Assembly: GCA_037576195.1 (NCBI GenBank)
Contig: CM075101.1
Span: 3,968,001-4,032,000 of the forward strand
Length of the DNA stretch: 64,000 nt
Reading direction: 5' to 3'
DNA from: Phytoseiulus persimilis
Lineage: Eukaryota; Arthropoda; Arachnida; Mesostigmata; Phytoseiidae
Shown: one piece after another, positions 13,401-29,747 of the stretch
How positions within the stretch are numbered: position 1 is the stretch's first letter
Layout of the letters: each line of letters begins with the position of its first letter
The notes under the pieces: generated by a model
Seen by the model: the letters and a program-made list of their open reading frames with translations, nothing else
What the model was told of the DNA's origin: nothing
Database searches by the model: none
Translations under genes and position numbers: made by a program

Positions 13401-14114
13401 TCCGGAGGGGACCGAAATATACGCGGAAATTGGATCTCTCTAACTATCGAAGATATGTACAGCCGCTATCTACAGACAATGCTTGGAGGACAGTATATAC
13501 GCCACTCTGTGTGACCGTCGGTCTGCCGGCGGAGCTTGTTTCCTGTCTTATCCCTGACTAGAGGATCGATCGACCGACCGACAGACTAGTGAATTCCCGC
13601 ATTCCAGTGGAACTCTTTCGACTCGCGTCGATCCGTTTTCCATGGGGGAGAACCAATGCTCTCTGACTTGTTTTTTTTTTTGGTGTGCACGCCAGCCATG
13701 GCTTGTAGTGGTACGCGGGCTCTCGCACGTTCCGATACACCCCAAGGCGCACGAACGTCCACGGGTCAGCCCAGCGAGCTACACGTGACTGTTTGATTCC
13801 GTTCTTCATGTAAAAGCGGGAGTGTCACAGCGTTCAACCGCGTGCTGCCGCAGACCTTACCTAGAATCACATGATTGCTTGTGTGGGGCAGACATAGAAT
13901 TCTCTCGAACATTGATTATACTGTCGTACTCTTCTGACCGCTGATTCGGTTGACTCCGCCGTGGTTCTCCTTCCCGCATTCCCGAATTTCGGATGGTGCT
14001 GTTTGAGACAATGATCTTGAAGAGATGGTCCCCCTGATAGGAGAACGTAATCTCTCGGACGTGCGATCGGAGCTAATAAAACGTAGTCTGTCTCTTCGCT
14101 CGCCAGTCCTCTTT
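7494..14114. other. Gene-poor region between PRMT7 and the ZCCHC14-like gene
   Basis: About 6.6 kb with no exon chain I could recognise on either strand. It includes an AT-rich patch near 9170-9400 with many ATAT/CATAT words, a tRNA-like fragment at 11240-11345 and an 11-base T run at 13671. The longest frames (for example near 7755-8171 and 12443-12862, about 140 codons) have no domain, no signal peptide and no good splice partners. The convergent 3' trailers of PRMT7 (+) and the ZCCHC14-like gene (-) must lie at the two ends. Confidence 0.5.
11240..11345 (-). repeat. tRNA-like fragment, possible tRNA-derived SINE head
   Basis: On the minus strand an A-box-like TGGTCCAGCGG (11338-11328) matches TRGYNNARNNG, and 61 bases later a B-box-like GGTTCAATTCC (11256-11246) matches the RNA polymerase III promoter pattern GGTTCRANTCC. 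The spacing is too long for an ordinary tRNA. The T-arm has a mismatch, and the bases after the B box (AGCGTCC) do not pair with the expected acceptor strand, so this is not an intact tRNA. A tRNA-derived SINE or a chance match are the alternatives. A shorter A-box-only relative (GTGGTCCAACGG, minus strand) is at 18692-18703. Confidence 0.3.
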
Positions 14115-16313
14115 TCAGTGCTGAGATCGTAATGGTTGACGTTTCATGTGATTCTGAACGGGAACCGACGGTACATGATTTTCGGCTTTGGTATGCGGCG
14201 GACCGCTCCCATGACTCGTTGGTGAGTGCTGCGAAACGGAGCTCGCGGACGGTGGTGGATGATGGAGGTGACTTAAAGCCGCCGCTGTTCCCACGACAGG
14301 GGTTCCACTTTGACCGTTGTGCGCATGTAGGTGGTTCATCGGCCCAGATGCATTGCTCAAAGGGCTAATTCCTCCAGAATGACCCCCGACCGACGGAGAA
14401 TGCTGTGTGTGAACGAGCATCGGATGCACCAGATGTTGACCGTTGGTGGCGACTCCCTGCGTCGTGACGTAGGTCCTGTGAAACAATGAGATGACATTGT
14501 GAGCGCCGGGAACACGGGAGACGAGTGAGTGGTCTTGGGCGACCCTCCCGAATATCTAATCGCTGACACTAGAATATGTTTGTCTGGCAACTTACCCGTT
14601 TTGCTGAGGCGGCCCGGTGGCCACGAAGGCGGGTAAGTGGTAACCAGGATAGGTCGTCGGAACGTAGGTGGCAGCTCCGCCAGCTTGCTGGATCATTGGC
14701 ATCATGATGCTGTAGAACTGCGGGGGAGGCGAAGTGAACTGCTGGTGGTTCGGTGGTGATGGGGACGAGGACGGCGGAGTTGTGTCCTCCTCTGAACTAT
14801 GCCATTGACCACTCGTCGGTTGCGTCTGCTGCGGCTGAGGCAGCTGACCGCTGTTGACCATGGCAACGATCGGGGGCTGAGAAACTACCGTCGAAGTTGA
14901 CTGGGGATGCTGCTGCTGAGAGGCTGCTATGCTGGCTCCGTTGATGGCTTGAACTTGCTGGATTCGGTCGATGGCGTTGTTCGAGAGCCCCCGAGCTTTG
15001 AGAGATTCTTCCGTGAGTCCGCAGAAGTCGTTCATCGTCGTGACGTCTTTGAACTTGGGAATGTGCTTTTGGGCATTGGCCGACTTCAGAGCCTTCCGAA
15101 CGGCCACGGCTTCCTGATCACCAGAGGGCTGATGTGCTGCGGGAACCACGAAGGGAGGCGGAGGAGCACTCGTGAACCTCGGGACCGTCCCCGCTGTTAT
15201 GAGCGTCGTTTGAGGCTGGGCGTGCAGTTGAGGCTGTTGGTCGAAGAAGTTGCTAACGAGATCAAGGTCTGCGAAACTGGCGCAGACTTCCGAGAAAAAG
15301 TCTTTGATTTCCTTGTGGACGACATCTGTGTTGTTGTTGTACATCATGGACAGGCTCGGCAGCGTGTTATTCGGACTGTTGAGTCTGTTCCGCAGCTCGG
15401 CTATCTGTCCGTAGTCTCTGACAACGTTCACCTGGCGGCCGTCGGTGAAATTCCCGCATAACGTAACTTTGGAACCCTGTCCAGACTTGACGGTGACCTG
15501 ATTTAGTTTCGGATGTGGCACGGAGGAGACGGAGGGGTTCGCCGCGAATGTCACAGTGGGGTGGATTGAGTTCGTCGACTGAATCAGCGTCGGCAGCTGC
15601 ACGTTCTGATGGAGGGGACTGCACCATTGGAACTGAGGCGGGAGCAACGAGCCAACCATCGAGAACGGGTAAGTATAAACTGGCTGACCCGGAGGGCAGG
15701 GCATACCCACGCTAGCCTGTTGTGGGGTGACAGGAATCGCTGTTGTCGTCGTCGTAGTCGTCGTCATCGTCGCCGAAGTGGTTGCACAGTTCGAGCCGGG
15801 CGTCGGCGATGCGGATTTGGGCTGCATCAGTTTGACCAACTCCGATTTCAGCTGTTCCAGTGAGGTTTGCTGGCTGAACGTGAACACGCAGTGGAGAGCT
15901 GCCATCGAATACAGGAGAACCAACTCTTCGAGACATTTGGGCTCGAGTTGTGCTAACGAGGTTTTTTCCTGTGGGAGTCTACCGGTCAGTGCCGGATAAA
16001 GGATTTCAGCCGCGGATGTGTTGTCGTTCTTCAGGAGCGCCAAGGAGATCACAAGTCGGGATCTGGTCGGACCATCGAGAGGGCCGCCCCCCTGATCGAC
16101 GAGGCGCTTCAGATCGGTGTGGTTGTTGGCGCGATGCTCATGATCCTTCAGGTAGAGGTTTTCCCGGGACGCGAGTTTCGAGATGTACGTTTCAACGAAT
16201 CGGATTTCAAGGGGAACACACAAGTTGAGCATTTGACAAAGCGTCTCGAGTCTTCGATACGAAGGCAATTGACGAAACCACGCACAAACGTCGTGTTCGG
16301 CCAAGGAAACCAT
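14115..16313 (-). CDS. ZCCHC14/ZCCHC2-like protein with SAM-like domain, 2 coding exons
   Basis: Coding exons are 16313-14596 and 14475-14115, joined through a GT-AG intron (AACGG|GTAAGT and TTTCACAG|GACC) that keeps the frame; the product is 692 aa. Residues 1-160 resemble the N-terminal region of vertebrate ZCCHC14: DVCAWFRQLPSYRRLETLCQ, then LCVPLEIRF, and an ELVLLYSMAALHCVFTFSQQ segment corresponding to the LLLFTMASNHPAFSFHQKQ region. A run of eight threonines lies near residue 185. A possible PX-like stretch covers about 265-350. A SAM-like helical region covers about 403-458 (FCGLTEESLKARGLSNNAIDRI). The rest is low-complexity, rich in Gln, Pro, Ser and His, ending in KRQPLRSQH. I see no C-terminal CCHC zinc knuckle, so it is either absent in this lineage or lies on an alternative exon. 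ZCCHC14-family proteins are linked to post-transcriptional RNA regulation; that role here is inferred. The ATG at 16313 is the first in frame. Confidence 0.8.
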
Positions 16314-19300
16314 CGCGCATCTCAGTCTTCAGTGACGTCGCTTCTTTGAAACTTCCAAGTGATGCGATTTCCACCCAGACAGTCAGTTCACTTCGACAAG
16401 CTCAGATCAAAAGTCGAGCATTGGTCAATCTCGCGGGTCAAGCAGCTTGATGCTGGGATTTCCGACCCTGTGAGGGTCTGACGGCTTCTGTTGAATCGAC
16501 AGCGACGGATGGAAGATACTCGGAAGCTCTGACGCCTGGCTAGCGCGACGAAAAAGCCCTCGGATCCCAAAGAGACGATTTGCTTTCACAAATGGCGAGC
16601 TTTTGGTAGACGGCAAAAACACAGAGTGAGCCCGTGAATCGCGTTTAAGGTCGGTTCTTTCCTTACTGTTTCGTCTCCTCTCGCATTGAAATCACGCTCT
16701 CTTCATCCGAATGGTTTCCACAGGCTCACTCCGTCAATAAACTCATCATTTTCTGATCCAGGGGAGCGAAGACGAGGAAACCGCACGATTGAGGCAGATG
16801 GTCAGCGGCGAAATACACTGGATTTCACTCAGTTTCCACAATAAGGCTCTCCCATGTGCTTCTATAGGTGGCGGTGCTGCTGATGGTGGTGTTGGAGTCG
16901 ATATTTTTGTGTCGTCGAGAAGACGATGGTCACCTTAGGAAAACAAATCAGCGGCACCAGCTGACGGAGACTTCCGACAGCAGTCCTTTGTTTGTATGTT
17001 CCACCGCTGGCCGATTTATCAACAGATTCGCCAGCCAGCAGTGCACCAGGCTAGCAGGCACGCAAATGGTAATCAGTGTTGGTGGCAGAGATAGCACTCG
17101 GACTGCCGTTCCTTCTGCCGCTTCCTGCGCGGCGCTGAGCCGTCAGAGAAGTATTCGAGTCACTCCTATGGAGCTCTGGCCAAGTTGAGGTTTCTTTCTC
17201 CAAGTCCGAAGACTACTGCCGCCGAGGTGTATTCGGGCAGCAGCCTCGTCTTTTCACAGTCTGTCTTCTGCTAACTGCTGCTGCTTTCCACCCTTCTCCT
17301 AAAGACTCAGTTGTTTTCCACCACCACACACTCACATCACACATACACGCACAAAGGGGAGCACTCACTCCGCAGTGCAGACGAAACGACGAGACTGATG
17401 GTGATGATCTTTGCGAGCTATGAGCCCGACCTGACGGAGTGTCTGGCCGCGGACTTCTGGGGTCGTTGGTACGATTCAAGTATCCACCCTCGATGCTTTC
17501 CGCAAGGATGACCCTCTGACTGTGGTTCCTAGAATTTCCTTCGGAACAACTCGCTTCGGCAAAGACCATCTTTGAAATGGTTCTCCCAAACGGGGAATCT
17601 CGGACGAACGGAACCGCTCCTATAGACTGAGAAATCGACTGGTATTCATCGGAGAGAGAACGGTGATCTTAGATTTCAACCTTTGCAGCCTGGCGGCTCC
17701 ACGGCTCCAAGCAGAGATTCAGGGTATCGGAGCTGAGCCATTGGATGCGTGTGTTCCCCAAGCAGTAGATGTCTATCAGGTATCCTGCCAACTTAGTAAT
17801 CAGACTCCCTATGAGGTTCCGCAAAGGTATCAGATCGCCCGACTCTGAAAGCTCCCGCAGATCCTCCATGCTTTCCGCTCTGTCAAGTTTCAAGTCGGGT
17901 ATTCGTCAGTTTAGCGTCAATATCCACGAGCCCCCCCCCCCCCCCCTCCCCTCCAGTATGTTCCGAATGCCCCACTCCAGCGGTCCTACCGGAGTCACCC
18001 CACGGTTATGATCCGGAATACCTTAGTTTGGATGTGTATTGAGGACAGAAAGACTCAAAGTGAGATATCTATTTTCATACGTGGAGAGTTCAATTCCAGC
18101 GACCGATCTTGTGGCAACTGCAGGAACAGATGTGGCAGGTGGGGCTGGGGACAGTTGGCAAAGCATGCAACGGACCGCATGGAGTGGCGCGTGTTCCTAA
18201 GGCTGGCACAACTTCTCGACATGCTTCCATTTTTCAGGCCAGGCTTTCGATAGACTGACACGCGTTTGACATTATTGCTTATTGATGAATAAACAGATTG
18301 GAGGATGAAGGGGTAGGGCTAGCCTGTATTCATCCGACCGGGCGCTTGGCGTTGGAGTCCAGCGCGAACACACACAGACACGTAAATCTATATAGATTGG
18401 CCACTTCCGAAACTGCCAACCTCGACCGTTTTGGCGAGAAACGATGGGTTTAATCTCAGAAGGATAATATTTGAAAAAAAAAAACACATTATATGCACGC
18501 TACTAATTCGGTCTATGATCAAGCAGATCTGAACTCGATTGAAACTTCGCACTCAAATCCAGGAGGTGATGATTTAGCGATTACGGTGGTCTCTCCCGTT
18601 GATCCGAGCAGCCATTTTAAATTCGGGTGAATACGAAATCCCAGTGTTCATTAACCAAAGCTCTGCACGGTGGCCCTTCTCAACGCGCTTCCCGTTGGAC
18701 CACTGCGGGCCCGTGCCCTCCCCTTTTTTCTAGATCATTATTTTTGTATCGACCACTTCACTTAAGATCCAGTGAATGAAGTTTCCGATTCTCGGAAGAT
18801 TTCCAACGGAAATATTTAGTTGTGGTCGGGGCCTATCTCTCCCAAATGTATCGCAGCGTTCGATGTGTTCGAAGGATCCCAGTAGAGCAGGCATTTGGAA
18901 TATCAGACAAGTAGAGGACTGAGATCGGAATCATTCATTCAGACGAATGAAAACTCGATATTTTTTTGGCGCTCGTACAGGCAGTTCTGTGAAGTATTTC
19001 GAAATATCTTGAGGATCTCTTTAGAAGTGTTAGTTTCATCACGGGAGGTTTGATTTTCTTGGCACATGGATAGGAAGGGTCAGAATCGAGGTCTCTCCGG
19101 AGAGTCTCAGTACGAGGTGTAGCCCGCGGAGTGACAGAGTCCAAGCCTTTTCATACAGTGGTTTCATCCGCCGAATCATCCGCTTCTGAAACTTCGCAGA
19201 AAGAGCAAGAATATCGCGATCGTGATATATATGCAAAGAGCTGGTACGGCGACCACTCCGATATGAGGTTCCCAGGGAAATTTTCCACCTCCGGATTGGC

Positions 19301-22300
19301 ATTCCCAGGTCTCTAGCCACAAGTACCCAGCTTGTTCATTCAGCCAGTCGCATGAGCACTCATCCGCACTACCACAGCCAGCCAAGTGTACTCTCACCAG
19401 CTGTGCATTCGGAGCGCCGAACAGACCGAAAACAATGTAATTTGATATTGCGGGATCCTGGAGCTAGCCAGCTCGACACATTCCGCGAGCAATGCTTGAC
19501 TATCTTCCGTCCCTCCGATCTTGGAAACTGTCAAGTATGACCGTGTATTCAGTAAGACCCGAGCACAACAAATGATTGATACAGGCGACGAGGAAATAAT
19601 GCAGACAACGAGCATCTCGGAGGAACGTTCCGATCGAGCATTACAGATGCCCGCGTTGTAGACTTCGCGCCATTCCCCTCAGTAACGACCCCGTTAGTCG
19701 TGGATGCAGATGTGTTCCCGTGTTCCCATTCACTGGAGCTCACGGAGAGCGAACTTCCATCCCCATGCTTTGTGGGTGGATGACCGCATTTCGCGTGCAC
19801 TTTTCCTCGTGCAACTTATTTTACTCATGACTCGGTTAGAAATGATCCGACTCTTTTCTTCCACGCTCGATAGCCGGAAGGATGACGCATCAGCGTGAAT
19901 CGGTCCACGATTGCATTTCGGAAAGCGGCTCAAAGATTGCCTTATATTCGACTCCCCTCAAAAAGGTTCTCGACAAACACCTGAAGTCAACCGATTGAAT
20001 TTGGAAGTGTAAACCTCGACGCTGGATGGGATGCTGCTCCGATTCCCGGAAATCAAGATTTCCAGCTTGGGATCTTTGAGAAGGCCATCGATCGATTAGA
20101 CCTTGACGTCAAGAACTGACCTTTTGACAAAATCGCGTCCTTTCTGCATTGCGGCCCGTAACTCCTCAGGGAAGCCGGTTGGTCAATCCGACGGTCTTTC
20201 TTCCCCACCCAAAAGTCGTGTTCAGTTGGTTTTTCCTTCCAGGACGAAAAGCTGAAGAAGCTCGATTTTCGGCCGGAACAAAAAGTGGTCGGATCGACAC
20301 AGCATTCCAGTAGTCGGGAGTTTGGGCCATTTGAATTTTTTCCTGACTCAATTCCCCTGAATAGATAGGAGCCAGTGCATCAAGGACCCGTTTTGTCAAG
20401 AGGTCAGCTCTCGACGTCAAGGTTCAAACGATCCTCCGCCCTTCCTTCATATCCTGAGCTAGGATTCTGGAGTTGCCGGGCGTTTGAGCAGCAACCTATC
20501 CCGCGTAGACTCTGGCACTTTCAAATTCGATCGATTGACTTCGGAATTTCGTCGATGAGATTTTTGAGAAAAGTCTGAAAAGGAAACGGCAATCTTTGAG
20601 CCGCCCTGCAAAATACAATTGTTGACCGACGCACGCTCATGAGAGAGAAAACGATGCGCCATCCTTACAGCTCTCGATCGCAAACAGAATCTTCTGACTG
20701 AGTTCTGAGCAAAAAAAACGAGGTTAATGAAGTTCCCGACTTACGATGACCTTCCTGTATGGTGTGTTGTTCGGAGTGCGCTGAAAATTTGATGTTTCTC
20801 GTCAGCGTTACTGCCATCCATTCATTGAGCTCACGAATTCGAGGAATTCGATCCCTTGTTGGCCGAATCGAATCCGATCTCTGCCTCAATCTCAAGATTG
20901 GCCGGCTCAAAGAATATAGTCATGGGTCTTCCGAAATGATAGTCGGGTGAGTCCCGATCAGAGTCCCGACGGCTGGAGTCCCTCCTGAAAAAAACGAGCA
21001 GTAATCGTGCCTGAAAAGGTGAGTGACACTCACATAGTTCCGTCCGGAAACTACGATGCCCAAGAGACTGAGAAACCTCATTGAAGTCTGGCACAGAGGA
21101 GTGGAAAGGTGAGGTCTCGGGAGAGCCCCCTCCACTGTATCGAAGGCGTTCATCGAGGGAGAACTAGGTTGGAGCTCCTGTGACGTCCGTGAAGCAACGA
21201 GCATAACGATGTATCTCGAGAGGTGAACATTTATTCCAGCAGGCAGTCGGCCTCTGGAACTAGCAAGGGCGACCCTTCCATTCGACTCAAATTTCCAAGT
21301 CTGCGAAGAACTGAAATCGACAAACAAATCGTTCTGGAATGCTTGGAATGGAGGTATCTCTAACCGGAATTCCCGTACCGACTCGGACTTCAGCCCGACT
21401 CCGCACTAACAGATGACAGGAGGACGAAAGAAACCCTACGACGGTATGAGAACGAGACGAATGATCTATGAATGCAAATCAGTTCACCCCTGAAACGAGA
21501 GGGATCATGTGTACACATGAAAGTTCGAAAAAGGATCAATCAATTAAATTCGCGTCGGGCGAGTATCGTTAGTTAGTGGGGTGCCGCATGAGAATATCGG
21601 GAAAATGGTAGAGCGTTTTCGGTTCCCTGCAAAGGGTTCTGAGGCCCACATCGACGAACTATATACGATCTATGCAACCAACAATGCCAGCTTCAAGGAC
21701 TGTGAGCAGGTGAAAGCCGCCTCGAGGCGGACTGCCTCTAAACAGGGATCATCGCAATCATCGGGTTCGCTGTTCCGATACCTTGTTTACGAATACCCTT
21801 TCCACCGTGTTATAGTGTCGTATCGCCCGTTTCCAGAGCTTCAGCAGGTTTACCCCGCAACAAAGACCCTATTCGTCCCTGAGTTACGGATACAGCTCTC
21901 TTCTACTCCAATCCGTCCCATCGCTGGAATCGAGACATCTGACAGAGGGTCCAGCCGTAAGTTCGCGGGAGAGAGTGAGAGCGGTGTGTGAGTGTGATGT
22001 TGCCATCCGTGCTGCGGCTGCTAGTGGGATCTGCTACTGGCCGTATGATGACCAAGATGGCGTCTTTCATGACAACATAGTCCAGCAGAACTATAAGGCA
22101 ACTGAAGGTTCTAAATCGTGCGTTGATCGTCTGCGACACTCGGTCAGAGTTGCGCGATGGCAGCCTCGGGAGATCCGAGCGGTCCTGCGGCACAACTTAC
22201 CATCGCTCACCCTCTGTACGAGCTCAACATCACAGCAGTGTCTGCCAAGCTGCATTCATCCGGTACGTCAGATCTTGATAGTTTGCAAATTGAAGCCCAG

Positions 22301-25084
22301 GTTGTTCGATCACGTACCTAGATATCAATATCAGCTGTTTGCCAGTGCCCAAAGAATGACTGTCAGTGCTGTTTGGCCCAGTCGGGTTGGCGGAAGTGGA
22401 GTCGCCCGAGCGAAAAACCCGACTTGGAGAAATTCTCCGCAATCTGACGTTGAAATCAGTTGGCTGGTCAGCTGGGAGTTATCGGGGCAAAGCTGGCCTT
22501 CAGGCCTAACATCAAGAATCACCGTGCTGCCTCGGGAGCACCTCAAGCTATGAATGTAGTTGGGAGCTTGTCTTTGTCGTATTCCGACTGCCAGAAAAAA
22601 ATGGAACGCAAGCAAATGGACGCTATCGATCGTTATATTCGACCAACGGGAAGTCGGCCTTCTTCGTTTGCAACAACAGCATAGCAAGGTGCACAGTTCT
22701 GAGGCACGTTTCTTGCGTTTGCAGATTCGATCAATGTCGAATAGCATGCGTGTTGGTGGAGGAACGAGGTGAACATCTGTTAGTAAGCCTATTTGTGGAC
22801 GATACGGCGTGACATTTGCTCGCTGAGTACCGAGCGACCTCTGAGCCTCGGGCATCACCGGAGGGAGTTTTTCAGCTTCCGGGTAGAGTCCGGACCTTTG
22901 TTGAAGCTACACTTCGCTCGAGTTCAGGCTGTGAGGTTCGCCAATGCTGTCCTCGCAGTTATATCAGCGTCATTGATTGTGACATCATATCTTTGAATGC
23001 TTCTTTTAGCATAGTTCGAAACTTGTGTCTCACACATCGATGGAGGCTGCATTCCGCGTATCGATGCGTTCCGGTCAAGCAGCTCTCAATCGATTTGAGC
23101 TCGATTATCTTCTTCAAGCCGGATTCTATCGATATTCTTGTCGCAAATCGTGGTCTTGGACCAGATGGCTCACACGGGGGAACCGGAGCAATCTCGTCAG
23201 CACCCGTGGCATATTTTCCTGCTGTATCAGCCTTTCCTCTACTTGCAATATTGTACTTAGTCAGTGGTTTGCGGGGCTCGTCCCGCATAATCGGGGTCAC
23301 TACGCATCGGCGGCAGGCTCCATTGTAGTTGAATGAATCTAATGAGACTGCCGTAACGTCTGGCCACGTGCTCGTCGACTTGCGGGAGAATCGTACACCA
23401 AGTATCCCCTCGCAGTATGCCATCGATCAGACCGCAGGCTGATTGTGACAGTGGCATCGTCGTCCTTGACTCTCTTTAGATCGCTCTCTTTCTATCATCT
23501 TAGATTCTCACCAGTGGGACAGCGACAAGCGACCATTCTGAATTAACCTAAATGAACTAACTCGAAGTCTGATTGATTGCGAACGCGCTTCACCCCGAAA
23601 GTTTTCGACCCATCCAGATGGCGGCTCTTCCTAAGGACATTCCTCCCCAAGATAGCAGACACGAGTAGTCCGTGAGACTGACCTGTTACCCGTAATGAGC
23701 CATACTCTTCAACGTTGATTGGTCACTCCCTGCTGTGTCGATCTTGTTCCATACTCATGTTCTGTACATTTTTTACGCAATATCATTAGTGATGACTGCC
23801 CACAATCTGTCAAAGCACGATCTTACTACACTCCCTCCGTCGATTCTCAAACGTATCGGTGACGGATCGATGAGCATGTGGGATTGGAGTGCAACCTTCT
23901 TCGCTTCGGATTTACAAAGATTCTCGAACCTCAGAGGGCTCTTCCCATCTAGAACTCGAAACGCCTCACTGTGTGTTTGAATCGTTATCCAGACGAGTAT
24001 TCCCAATAATCCCAACGAACGCACGCTAGGGCGTACAATGGAATCGCGCGTGCGACAATGTGCTGGAACATACGTTCAAGATTTCCCTCAGATAATCTGA
24101 ATATCGTGATTTCAGCCTCAGTGAACGCGAACGTCAGGCGATCTCGCCGTCATTTTCGAGTCGATTTTCTTGAAGTTGTGTCGACAAGAGCAGTCGTCTG
24201 TCTGTCCGTCACATGCTTCACGTAGGCGCCCCTTCATCAGAGAGTCTCGCTGTCGTAGTCAATTATTCATGATTCACGTCCCCATTTGAAACGCCTACTC
24301 CCCTCAAATTACTCCGGGGGACGCCCGAAGGAGCTGGAAGGGACATCTGATTCGACGGTGACCTTCGCTCCGGGTCGGTGTGTGGGCCAAGCTTGCTGCA
24401 ACGATCTCTTCAGCTCGAGCTCGTGTCGAATAAGACTGCAATCAGCCAGGTATTAAACACACTGATCGATCCAGAAACTTCGCGGAGCGGTGTTCTGACG
24501 CGAAATCCTGTATGACGCTTACAGCCGCACGTGCATTTGCGACGGAGTCGTGTTCGATGCGGGACCGCGGTATCGCGGCGAAAGGAATGAAGGCGTTACG
24601 ACCGGCCTACGCTGCCAACTCGATCGATGGGGAACTCTTCATAGCCAGCAACCGCTAACAATCATGGAAGGAGCTTAGGAGTGTGCTCAGCATGGACACA
24701 CTTCTGGATGAGAACGTGGGAAAATGCCCACTTCCATCGAAAGTACACACAGAACGAATTCAGCTGACCCTACGTGTTTGGCTTAATTTCGTCGTTTGGC
24801 ATCCATGTCACCAAATCAATTGTCCCACGATTTTAGCGTCGGAAGCGCTGTGATGAGCTATGGGTGAGATTGTTGGCTCTGGACAATCAGTTGTAATATC
24901 TGATTCTGGATGCAGCGCGGGTGGGCTTTGCATCCTCGCCGTGGGATCAAGAATCAAATAATCGTGTCGCGATCACTCCGTTCCCTGGTGCTCCCCGGAC
25001 AGCCGGGTGATCTCATGAGAAGATGCAGATTGCTCGAAAACTTCGATTCTTGTTGCTGTCCTGACAATCCCGTTCTCGTTTCAG
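16314..25084. other. Long region without a recognised gene
   Basis: About 8.8 kb. It must hold the promoter and any 5' untranslated exon of the ZCCHC14-like gene at its left end, and the missing first exon(s) of the HECT ligase gene, which I could not locate, at its right end. Frames of 130-190 codons occur at 21581-21991, 21975-22553, 22331-22858 (minus) and 22816-23423 (both strands). They overlap antisense, and none shows a family motif. A 16-base C run lies at 17931-17946 and a partial tRNA-like A-box region near 18660-18715. Confidence 0.45.
17931..17946. repeat. Poly-C tract of 16 bases
   Basis: An uninterrupted run of 16 C followed by TCCCCTCC. It is likely to vary in length and is a probable sequencing or assembly weak point. 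Confidence 0.9.

Positions 25085-29747
<4,663 letters not shown>

Noticed and set aside
14907..15461. 184-codon plus-strand frame
   Set aside because: Antisense shadow of the ZCCHC14-like coding exon, with no independent features.
22816..23423. Overlapping frames of 150-170 codons on both strands near 23 kb
   Set aside because: Neither strand gives a recognisable domain, and antisense overlap of two open frames is expected by codon complementarity.
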